A stretch of DNA of 64,000 nucleotides, taken from the NCBI RefSeq assembly GCF_000739895.2, contig NZ_BBJS01000030.1:248001-312000 (forward strand), written 5' to 3'. The position numbers were made by a program, and so were the translations under genes. Below the pieces are notes generated by a model that was not told where the DNA came from, searched no databases, and saw only the letters and a program-made list of their open reading frames with translations. Every line of letters starts with the position of its first letter. The first letter of the stretch is position 1. Shown here one piece after another: positions 9,383-16,843 of this stretch. This DNA comes from Sphingomonas paucimobilis NBRC 13935. GTDB taxonomy: Bacteria > Pseudomonadota > Alphaproteobacteria > Sphingomonadales > Sphingomonadaceae.

Positions 9383-10274
9383 CGTGTCGCCAGTCCGCCC
9401 CGATAAGCGCCGCCAGATGTGGCACGTCGCGCTCCGCCTTCCCCGTGAGCACGACCATGCCGGTAAACGGGCGTTGCGCCAACGCGTCCATCAGAATCAG
9501 GCGCGTCCCATACAGGCGTCGCCAGGCCGACGCCAGATCGCCGAGCGTGGCATCGGCCAGCGCGATCCGGCCCTCTCGCCAGCTGCCGACATCCGCCGCA
9601 GCGACGGTGCCACGTACCGCCCGGCCGGTGCTTTCATCGGTGGTCAGCGTCTGGCCGGGGGTCAGGGTGATGCGGTCACGGTCGGGCTGAACCATGACCG
9701 ATCCCGAGGCGACCTGCACCGCCAGCCGGGAGCCGTCGCGCGCGACGTCGAACACGGTCCCCAGATCGCGCACTGCCACCCCGCCCGCCGTCAGGGTGAA
9801 GGGGTGTGCGGCATCGTGCCGGACGGTGAACAGCGCCTGCCCGCGATCGAGCGCGGCGATGCGGTTGTCATGATGGTCGAGCGTCAACCGGGTGCCGCCG
9901 CTCATCTCGATCCGGGTGCCGTCACCGAGCGTCAGGACGCGCCGCTGCCCGGCGGCCGTCTCGACGCTGTACGGATCGGATCGTTGCGACATCAGCACGG
10001 GGGTCAGAAGCGCGGCAACCACAGCCGCCGCGATCGATCCGCCGATCACCCGGCGCCAGCGGCGGGGATGCACCGCATCGTCATTGGCGGCCTGGAACGT
10101 CGGGGGAGCCGCCGGCATGTCGCGGTCGACCATCGCCACCGTATCGAACGCGGCGGCATGGGCGGGGTCCGCCTCCAGCCAGGCGACGAACTCCAGCCAT
10201 TCGTCGGGCGTCATCTCCGGCTGGCGCAGATGCCAGTCGATCGCCCTGTCGATGATCGTCGCGTCCGTGGTCAC
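9336..10274 (-). CDS. FecR-family anti-sigma/sigma-regulator
   Basis: Inner-membrane signal relay (312 aa) between the receptor above and its sigma factor. The N-terminal cytoplasmic DUF4880-like segment (IDWHLRQPEMTPDEWLEFVA) is followed by one membrane helix (SIAAAVVAALLTPVLM, ~residues 95-112) and a periplasmic FecR domain (LGDGTRIEMSGGTRLTL). The start is GTG at 10274, in a GTGA overlap with the fecI stop. The 3' end overlaps the receptor gene. All three genes are therefore tightly coupled. Confidence 0.88.
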   Translation of the reverse strand: MTTDATIIDRAIDWHLRQPEMTPDEWLEFVAWLEADPAHAAAFDTVAMVDRDMPAAPPTFQAANDDAVHPRRWRRVIGGSIAAAVVAALLTPVLMSQRSDPYSVETAAGQRRVLTLGDGTRIEMSGGTRLTLDHHDNRIAALDRGQALFTVRHDAAHPFTLTAGGVAVRDLGTVFDVARDGSRLAVQVASGSVMVQPDRDRITLTPGQTLTTDESTGRAVRGTVAAADVGSWREGRIALADATLGDLASAWRRLYGTRLILMDALAQRPFTGMVVLTGKAERDVPHLAALIGADWRHDGEDWIIGAPVGSSR

Positions 10275-10816
10275 CCGCCTGTCCCTTCATCATCATGACG
10301 ACGCCGATCGTGTAAATCCGCACCATCGTCTTCGACGGCCTCGACGAGTTTGCGAAAACCCCGACGCAGCAGCTTTTCGACGCCGCTGACGCTGATCCCC
10401 AGCGTCTCGGCAATGGCCCGCTGCGGCTGTTGCTCGAAACGGGACAGGCGCAGCGCGGTCTGCATCCGCTCGGGCATCTCGGCCATCGCGCCTTCAATCC
10501 GTGCCAGCCGATCACGCGCGATCAGCGCCCGCTCGGTATCGGGCAGTTCTTCCGCACGCGGCTGGGCCGCGTGCCACGCGCTGTCGCGGGCGGTGCGCCG
10601 CTGCATCGCGATCCGCCGGTCGGTCGCGAGGTTGGCGGCGACCCGGAACAGGAAGGCGACGGGCTGGTCGATCGGACGGTCGACCATGGTGTCGATGCGC
10701 AGCCACATGTCCTGCAGCACATCCTCCGCCTCGGCATGGCTCCCCAGCCGGGCGACCAGCAGACGGAGCAGCGCCGGTCGCTGTTCGAGGATTAACGCCT
10801 TAAGACCGCCGCTCAT
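10271..10816 (-). CDS. FecI-type ECF sigma factor
   Basis: Extracytoplasmic-function sigma factor (181 aa). Region 2 is seen in HAEAEDVLQDMWLRIDTM and the following FLFRVAANLATDR. Region 4 helix-turn-helix is at RAIAETLGISVSGVEKLLRR near residues 140-160. The ATG at 10816 (MSGGLKALIL) gives a normal length; the upstream in-frame extension is low-complexity read-through. It overlaps fecR by 4 bases and lies 20 bases after the ChbG-like gene, so it may be co-transcribed with the upstream glycolipid genes or have its own promoter inside them. Confidence 0.85.
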   Translation of the reverse strand: MSGGLKALILEQRPALLRLLVARLGSHAEAEDVLQDMWLRIDTMVDRPIDQPVAFLFRVAANLATDRRIAMQRRTARDSAWHAAQPRAEELPDTERALIARDRLARIEGAMAEMPERMQTALRLSRFEQQPQRAIAETLGISVSGVEKLLRRGFRKLVEAVEDDGADLHDRRRHDDEGTGG

Positions 10817-10836
10817 TATGGGCGCTGATGGCGCAT

Positions 10837-11640
10837 TCAGACGGGAAAGGTCAAACCCCGATCCGCGGCAATCTGCGCGAGCGGCAGGCGGCGCAATGCC
10901 TCCGCCTCGACGGGCCGGGCCGCCGCGATCGCATCCCCCGCGCGCGCGCCTGTGCCCGGATGGCACATGACGAGGTGCGCCTGCCCGGGATGGCGCAGAA
11001 AGGCGGGGAACAGTGCGGCATAATCGCCGCGAAAATCATAATGGCCGGCAAAGCCGTGATTGCACGCCAGTCCCCGCCGCGCCGCCGCCGCGCGAAAGCC
11101 GCGCGAATGCCAGGCGCTGGCCAAGGCCTTGCCCCGGAACGGGCGGGCGAGAAGCGCGGGCAGTGCCTCCTCATTGGTGCGCAGCCACGCTTCCGGCGCA
11201 CGGCGCGCGGCGATGTCGAGCACCACCTCGCGGATCTGCGGGAGGGCATGGCTATGCTGATGCCCGTCGATGAAATCCGGCGCACGGCCCATCGCCTGCT
11301 CGAACCGATCGAACTGCGCCTCCACCTCGGCGGCGATCTCGGCGAGCGGCAGACCGGGCTTCGTCGCCTGCCGCTCCAGCGTCTGGATGGTCGGCAAGGT
11401 GCCCGATGGCGCCAGCCCCGGCATCGCGGTGACGGACTGTTCCTCGGTCAGCACCAGATGCAGGCCGATCGCCACCTGCGGCGACAGGCCGGTCAGCAGG
11501 GCGCTGTCCGCCGCCCAATTGGGCATCACCGTCATGCAGCTCGTGGCGTTCAGCCGCCCCTCACCCGCCAGCTCAGCGATGGTCGCACTGACCGAAGGCG
11601 AAAAGGCGAAGTCATCGGCACACAGGATCAGTCGCGGCAT
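10837..11640 (-). CDS. ChbG/HpnK (YdjC-fold) carbohydrate deacetylase
   Basis: Predicted cytoplasmic metal-dependent deacetylase (267 aa). The N-terminus RLILCADDFAFSPSVSATI has the DD pair of the YdjC/ChbG/HpnK family, and FIDGHQHSHALP provides the second metal-ligand block (HxH). The start at 11640 is the family start; a longer reading begins upstream in the glycosyltransferase end. The substrate could be an N-acetylated sugar on a lipid, as in hopanoid HpnK, or a chito-oligosaccharide as in ChbG. Being 10 bases after a family-2 glycosyltransferase favours a sugar-lipid pathway (inference). Confidence 0.8.
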   Translation of the reverse strand: MPRLILCADDFAFSPSVSATIAELAGEGRLNATSCMTVMPNWAADSALLTGLSPQVAIGLHLVLTEEQSVTAMPGLAPSGTLPTIQTLERQATKPGLPLAEIAAEVEAQFDRFEQAMGRAPDFIDGHQHSHALPQIREVVLDIAARRAPEAWLRTNEEALPALLARPFRGKALASAWHSRGFRAAAARRGLACNHGFAGHYDFRGDYAALFPAFLRHPGQAHLVMCHPGTGARAGDAIAAARPVEAEALRRLPLAQIAADRGLTFPV

Positions 11641-11650
11641 GATCGAAACT

Positions 11651-12592
11651 TCAGGCCAGCGCGGGCTGAGCGGCACTCAGCGCCGGGATCGGCTCGGCCG
11701 GCTGAAACACCTGTTCACGGATGCTGCTGCTCACCAGCCGACGCCGGGCCAGACGCGGGCCGAGGAAGCGATAGAAGAACCAGTCGCCCGCGCGGGGCGC
11801 ACAGGCGCTGTAGGCCAGCCGCTCGAACAGCGTCCAGCGGATCGACACCCGGTCGCGCTTGCGGGGCGAAGGCGCACACCACAGGTCCATCGCATAGCGC
11901 ATCGTGCCGAATTTCATCAGCCGGTGGATAATCTCATGATCCTCCAGCACATAGCCCCAGATGGCCGGATCGAAGCCGCCAGCGGCGATCAGCGCGTCGG
12001 TCCGGAAACTCTCGCCCGCGCCGCCCGTGTGACATTGACGCGGCAGCGCGCGCGCCTGCGTCAGGATCAGCCGCCCCGGCCCCTCGCGCGCGGCCGGGTC
12101 GGAATCGGCCGGTGCCCAGTAAGCGCCGGCAACGACACAGCCATCCTGTCGCAGCAGGGTTTCCGCCGCTTCCAGATAGTTGGACGGATAATAGGTGTCG
12201 GCATCGCAAGTCGCGACATAGGGGGTATGGACCCAGGCGAGCCCAGTCTGCAACGCCTGCACCTTGCCCGGCCGCCGCTCGGTCAGCAGCAGATGGTCGA
12301 GCCCCAGTCGTTCGCACGTCGCCCGCGCGGTCGCGGCGCTGGCATCGGTCGAGCCATTGTCGATCAGGATCAGCCGCGCCGAACGGGTCTGCGCGGCCAG
12401 GCTTTCGATCGTCGCCGCCAGATAATCCTGTTCGTTGAAAAAGGGGATCAGGATGGTCCAGTCATGCGCCGGATGCACGGTGGCAAGTGCGGCCATGGCA
12501 AGGGCGTCGGAGCATTTGGTGACGTCGAGCAGCATCGTTTGCGATCCATCGGCTTCTCGGTCGATCACCTGGGGCGTGGAACGGATGGGCAT
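11651..12592 (-). CDS. Family 2 glycosyltransferase
   Basis: Predicted inverting GT-A glycosyltransferase (313 aa). WTILIPFFNEQDYLAATIES opens the nucleotide-sugar domain, LILIDNGSTDASA is the first acidic motif, and ATCDADTYYPSNYLEAA carries the DxD metal motif. No clear membrane segments are visible, so it is likely cytoplasmic or peripheral. It is followed by the ChbG-like deacetylase in the same operon. The acceptor is unknown. The gene opens a 188-base divergent spacer shared with the membrane glycosyltransferase at 12781. Confidence 0.8.
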   Translation of the reverse strand: MPIRSTPQVIDREADGSQTMLLDVTKCSDALAMAALATVHPAHDWTILIPFFNEQDYLAATIESLAAQTRSARLILIDNGSTDASAATARATCERLGLDHLLLTERRPGKVQALQTGLAWVHTPYVATCDADTYYPSNYLEAAETLLRQDGCVVAGAYWAPADSDPAAREGPGRLILTQARALPRQCHTGGAGESFRTDALIAAGGFDPAIWGYVLEDHEIIHRLMKFGTMRYAMDLWCAPSPRKRDRVSIRWTLFERLAYSACAPRAGDWFFYRFLGPRLARRRLVSSSIREQVFQPAEPIPALSAAQPALA

Positions 12593-12780
12593 CGCCCTTC
12601 CCTTCCCCGTTCAGTCGAATGCCCCCCGGCAACCTTCCTCCATGGTCATGACGACGCCGGTTTCGCCGAACCGCACCGAATAGATGAAAAATTGTTGAAT
12701 CGATTTCCGGGCGCACCGGCCGTACAGAGCGGGGCACCGTTCGCGTCCGCGCGGTCGCCTCTTTTCACCCCGTCCGAGAC

Positions 12781-14247
12781 ATGATGCGAACCCACTCCGT
12801 CGCCCGGTCACCGCTGCCGCTGGCCCTGTTCCTTCTGCTGGTCGCGGTGCTGCTGCGCGCCCATGACTTCGGCAATCCAGTCATCCATGTTGACGAGCAA
12901 TATTATCTCCTCGTCGGCGACCGGATGCTCCATGGCGCCTGGCCCTATATCGACCTGTGGGACCGCAAGCCCGTGGGGCTGTTCGCGCTGTTCGCGGCGA
13001 TGCGTCTGCTGCCCGGCGACGGCATCCTCGCCTATCAGTTGACCGCGACGCTGTTCGCCGCGGCGACCGCCTTCCTGATCGCGCGCGGCGCGGCGCGGCT
13101 GGGCGCCGGAGCGGGCGCGGCACTGGCGGGCGGCATCGCCTATCTCCTGTGGTTGCCGCTGTTCAGTGGTGGAGGCGGCCAGTCGCCGGTCTTCTACAAT
13201 CTGTTCGTCGCGGCGGCCGCGCTGCTGACGCTGCACCTGCCCCAATGGGCGGCGCGGGGTGATCGGCGCGCGATCCTGTTGAGCGGCGCGGCCGCCTGCT
13301 TCCTGTCGGGACTGGCGATCCAGACCAAATATACGCCGGTGGTCGAGGGGGCATGGTTCGGCCTCGCGCATTGCTGGTATGCCCGGCGTGCAGGGCTGGG
13401 CTGGGGCTTGCTGGCACTGGCCGCCCTGGGCTGGATCATGCTGGCCCTGCTGCCGACACTGGCGGTGATGGCGGTCTATTGGGAGCGGGGCCCGGCGGCG
13501 TTCGAAGCCTTCTGGTTTGCCAATTTCGCATCGATCATGCTGCGCAAGGGCTATCCGGTGGCCCGGACCGTGGGCCGACTGGCCGGCACATGGTCGCAGC
13601 TCTCGCCTTTCGTGTTGTGCGCGATCCTGGCGCTACGCACGCGGCCATGGCGGGCGGAACTGGGCCTGGCCTTTGGCTGGCTGGGCGCCGCGCTGATCGC
13701 CTATGCGATGATCGGCGTCTTCTTCGACCATTATGCGCTGCCCGTGCTCGTGCCACTGACGATGATCGCGGCGACCATGCTAGGCCGGCGGCGCTGGGCG
13801 ATCCCGTTGCTGCTGGGCATCGGCCTGATCCTGTTCGTCGTCCGCGTGCCCCTCGTGTCGCGCGATGCCGCCGGCGCGCGCATGGTGGGCAAGGTCGTCG
13901 GCGCGAACAGCGGTCGCGAATGCCCCTATGTCTTTGCCGGCGATTCCATCACCTATCTGCTCGCCGGCACCTGCATCCCGACGCCGCGCGCCTTTCCCTC
14001 GACCCTCGCCTATGATCCCGAACGCGGGGCGAGCGGTGTGGACGACGCAGCCGAGGTCCGCCGTATCCTCGACACGCGCCCGCCGGTCATCGTGACGCTG
14101 GACAAACCCTTTGCAGACTGGAACCAGGCGACGGTGGCGCTGGTCCGCGATGCGATCGTGCGTGACTATCGGCTGGTGCTCCGCGTGCCCCGCGAGGAAG
14201 GGCACAGCCTGGTCTATCTCCGCCGTGACCGATCGTTGATGCAATAA
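12781..14247 (+). CDS. ArnT/PMT-like polytopic membrane glycosyltransferase (GT39/GT83 type)
   Basis: Integral membrane protein (488 aa) with roughly 10-12 hydrophobic segments. After the first helix, the periplasmic loop has HVDEQYYLLVGDRMLHG, matching the acidic DxE-type loop 1 of lipid-phosphate-sugar-dependent GT-C transferases, and WDRKPVGLFALFA follows as in that family. A soluble C-terminal domain (residues ~370-488) is present. It would transfer a sugar from a polyprenyl-phosphate donor at the periplasmic face. It is divergent from the GT2/ChbG pair, consistent with one cell-surface glycan theme, but the target is unknown. Confidence 0.75.
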   Translation: MMRTHSVARSPLPLALFLLLVAVLLRAHDFGNPVIHVDEQYYLLVGDRMLHGAWPYIDLWDRKPVGLFALFAAMRLLPGDGILAYQLTATLFAAATAFLIARGAARLGAGAGAALAGGIAYLLWLPLFSGGGGQSPVFYNLFVAAAALLTLHLPQWAARGDRRAILLSGAAACFLSGLAIQTKYTPVVEGAWFGLAHCWYARRAGLGWGLLALAALGWIMLALLPTLAVMAVYWERGPAAFEAFWFANFASIMLRKGYPVARTVGRLAGTWSQLSPFVLCAILALRTRPWRAELGLAFGWLGAALIAYAMIGVFFDHYALPVLVPLTMIAATMLGRRRWAIPLLLGIGLILFVVRVPLVSRDAAGARMVGKVVGANSGRECPYVFAGDSITYLLAGTCIPTPRAFPSTLAYDPERGASGVDDAAEVRRILDTRPPVIVTLDKPFADWNQATVALVRDAIVRDYRLVLRVPREEGHSLVYLRRDRSLMQ

Positions 14248-14252
14248 CGGGC

Positions 14253-15563
14253 TTACACCGGCCGCAGGCGCTTCACATCCGATGACGGGGCTTTCCGCCA
14301 CAAGGCGAGCATCCCCAGCGCCACGAAGCAGCCGACGATCGGCAAGGTCGTCGCACTCAGGGGTAGCAGGGCCGTGTCTACACCCGGCACCGAGATAGGC
14401 CCGGCGGCGACGATCCCGGCGAACAGCATGTTGCCGAGCGCGGCGGCGGATTTGAGGACCGCCAGGAACAGGCCGACCGGGGTCGCCTCCGCGCTGGCGC
14501 CGGCCGCCATCGACCGATGCACCGTCTCGGTCAGAAGCGCCCAGATGGCCAGGTTCATGCCCCCCATCGCCGCGCCGAACAGCGCCAGCATGGGCAGATC
14601 GAAATAGCCGGTGGGCGCGATCGTCAGCCCGGCCATGGCCAGTATCGCCACGCCATGGGCAGCCATCGCGATGCTTCGCGACGAACAGCGACGCGACACC
14701 GCCATCCAGCCGGGAAGCACCAGCGACTGGGCGAGGCTGATCGTCAGCAGCGCCGGACCGGCCCAGCCCGGGTCGTCCCGTACGGCGGCGCCATAAAAGG
14801 GCAAGGCCCGCTGGAACAGCGGCGCCATCGCGGCCTGGACGGCGATCAGGCACAGGAGTTGCCGGAACGGCCGATTACGCCCATAGCTGCGCAACGGCTG
14901 TCGCGATCGGGAATGGCCCGCGCCCGCCGATGGCGGCGTCAGGCCATGCGTCGCCCACAAGGCGATAAACAGCGTGCCTACATAGAGGCCTGCCCCGATC
15001 AGCGCAGCGGCGGCGAGCGACTGGCGCTGCGCCATGGGCTCAGCCAGCGACAGGCTGAACCCCGAGGCCAGCGCCAGCAAAGCGACGCCCGAGGCGCTGA
15101 ATAACAGCCGGAATCCCGATACCCGCGCGGCATCGCCGGGTGCACGGGAAACACGGATCAACAAGGTGTTATGACCGACATCGCACAATGAATAGCCGAT
15201 CCGGCAGGCGATGATCGCGACCGCCACCGCCCATGAGCTGGGCAGAACGAAGATCAACCAGAAGCCAATACCGCATAACGGCGCCCCCGCCAGCACCAGC
15301 TTCGCCAGGCCATTCGCCGCCCCCCGATAATCCGTCCAACGGGCAATGGCGAGATCGAACGCCGCGTCCCATAGCAGCGAGACGGCAAGCAGCATCCCCG
15401 CCATCAGCGGGCCGAACCCCGCGATCGACACCATATAGAACAGCATGATGCTCTCGAAGCTGGTCCACACCACGCTTTTGCCGAGATTGGCGACGCTATA
15501 GCCGAGCTGGATCGCCAGGGAATGCGATTGCAGGGGCGGTGTGTCGGAGCCGGGGATCGCCAT
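14253..15563 (-). CDS. GPH-type sugar:cation symporter (MFS_2)
   Basis: Polytopic transporter (436 aa, ~12 helices). The start LGYSVANLGKSVVWTSFESI and the SLLWDAAFDLAIARWTDY loop match the glycoside-pentoside-hexuronide:cation symporter family, in which this D-x-x-x-D loop is conserved. The ATG at 15563 is only 65 bases from the divergent ROK regulator, which suggests sugar-responsive control. The substrate cannot be read from sequence. It ends 5 bases from the stop of the opposing membrane glycosyltransferase. Confidence 0.75.
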   Translation of the reverse strand: MAIPGSDTPPLQSHSLAIQLGYSVANLGKSVVWTSFESIMLFYMVSIAGFGPLMAGMLLAVSLLWDAAFDLAIARWTDYRGAANGLAKLVLAGAPLCGIGFWLIFVLPSSWAVAVAIIACRIGYSLCDVGHNTLLIRVSRAPGDAARVSGFRLLFSASGVALLALASGFSLSLAEPMAQRQSLAAAALIGAGLYVGTLFIALWATHGLTPPSAGAGHSRSRQPLRSYGRNRPFRQLLCLIAVQAAMAPLFQRALPFYGAAVRDDPGWAGPALLTISLAQSLVLPGWMAVSRRCSSRSIAMAAHGVAILAMAGLTIAPTGYFDLPMLALFGAAMGGMNLAIWALLTETVHRSMAAGASAEATPVGLFLAVLKSAAALGNMLFAGIVAAGPISVPGVDTALLPLSATTLPIVGCFVALGMLALWRKAPSSDVKRLRPV

Positions 15564-15596
15564 GATCCCCCGCCCTTAGCCGCCTGGACTTTCATT

Positions 15597-15616
15597 TATT
15601 TGACACTACGCAAATA
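15597..15616. promoter_or_regulatory. Candidate ROK operator in the symporter/ROK spacer
   Basis: TATTTG-8 bases-CAAATA inverted repeat in an AT-rich patch between the divergent symporter and ROK genes. A related CAAATA half-site recurs after the ROK gene, before the TonB receptor (near 16784). Confidence 0.45.
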
Positions 15617-15628
15617 TATCGATCCGCC

Positions 15629-16771
15629 ATGGCCCACCCTCATCGTCCGCCAATCCTGTTGAACGAGCCGCAACGCCGCCTCCTGATGCAGTTGCGGATC
15701 GAGGGGGCCGCGCCCCGCACGCGCCTGGCCCAGCTATTGGGCATGAACGGCGCGACGATGACGCGCCTGACCCAGTCGCTGCTGGCGCTGGACCTGATCG
15801 AGGAACTGGACCCGCATGATGCGCAGGTGCGCGGGCGGCCGATGGTGCCGCTGACCGTCTGCGGCCGGGGCGGCTGGGCGATCGGTGCGACCCCGCATCC
15901 TGGCTGGCTGGAACTGGTGATCGTCGATTTCCGGGGGCGGCCGCTGGTCCATGACACGGCTCCGTTCGACAGCCCCGACCCGCGCGTCTTCGCGCAAAGC
16001 GTCGAGGCGCGGTTGCAGGTGCTGGCCGCGACCCATGGCTTCATGCGCGGCCGGTTCCTGGGCATGGGCGTGGCGGTGCCGGGCTATGCCGTTCCCGGCG
16101 ACCGCAACCGCCGGATCGTCGTCGACCGGGTGGCCGGGTGGAATGAGGTGCCGCTCGCCGACATGCTGGGCGACGCGCTGGGCATGCCGGTGTGGATCGA
16201 GAATGACGCCAGCGCGGCGGCGCTGGCCGAATATTATCAGGAGGGGGTCATCGGCCGCTACCGATCGGTCCTGACGCTGTTCCTGGGGCACGGCATCGGC
16301 GGCGGGCTGATCGCCGAACGCGACCTGTTCCTGGGCGAACACGGCAATGCCGGGGAGGTTGGACGGCTGTTTCCCGGCCATGGCGAGCGGCCATCGGGGA
16401 TCGACCTGCTCCGCGTCCTGCGCGAGGCCAGGGTGTCGATCGATTCGCTCGCCGATATCGAGGGCCTGCTCAATGCACAGGCGCCGCTGATCGCCGCCTG
16501 GACCGATCGGGTGATCGAGCAGTTGGACCAGGCCGTCATCAGCGGCACCGTCTGGCTCGATCCCGGCGCGATCATCGTCTCCGGCGCGCTGCCCCTCGCG
16601 CTGCTCCGGCGGATCGCGGAGGGGTTGTCGGTTCGGTCACGCAATCGCAGCGATGGCTATCGATCCACTTTGCCCATGATCCATGCCTCGTCGATCGGCA
16701 GCCGGGCGGTGGTGATCGGCGCGGCGATGATCCCGGTGCATGCCGTCACCGCCCATCAGGCGGGGATTTAA
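15629..16771 (+). CDS. ROK-family transcriptional regulator
   Basis: Sugar-sensing repressor (380 aa). It has an N-terminal winged helix (LAQLLGMNGATMTRLTQSLL, residues ~30-60) and a ROK kinase-like fold with an ATP-loop remnant (LFLGHGIGGGLI) and the sugar-binding WIENDASAAALAEYY segment. The usual ROK zinc site (CxCGxxGC) is absent: the matching stretch GEVGRLFPGHGERPSG has no cysteine. The ligand site still has Glu/Asp/His-like residues. It lies between the divergent GPH symporter and a TonB receptor with a glycerophosphodiesterase, so it most likely controls both flanks. Confidence 0.82.
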   Translation: MAHPHRPPILLNEPQRRLLMQLRIEGAAPRTRLAQLLGMNGATMTRLTQSLLALDLIEELDPHDAQVRGRPMVPLTVCGRGGWAIGATPHPGWLELVIVDFRGRPLVHDTAPFDSPDPRVFAQSVEARLQVLAATHGFMRGRFLGMGVAVPGYAVPGDRNRRIVVDRVAGWNEVPLADMLGDALGMPVWIENDASAAALAEYYQEGVIGRYRSVLTLFLGHGIGGGLIAERDLFLGEHGNAGEVGRLFPGHGERPSGIDLLRVLREARVSIDSLADIEGLLNAQAPLIAAWTDRVIEQLDQAVISGTVWLDPGAIIVSGALPLALLRRIAEGLSVRSRNRSDGYRSTLPMIHASSIGSRAVVIGAAMIPVHAVTAHQAGI

Positions 16772-16781
16772 TTACATGTAA
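16772..16781. promoter_or_regulatory. Palindrome TTACATGTAA before the TonB receptor
   Basis: A perfect 10-bp palindrome followed by GCAAATAAAA, 63 bases upstream of the receptor start. The CAAATA half-site is shared with the candidate operator at 15597-15616. Confidence 0.4.
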
Positions 16782-16843
16782 GCAAATAAAACTGTCATCG
16801 ATTGCAGCCAAAGCCCCCTCATCCAGACCATCGGGGGTTTACC

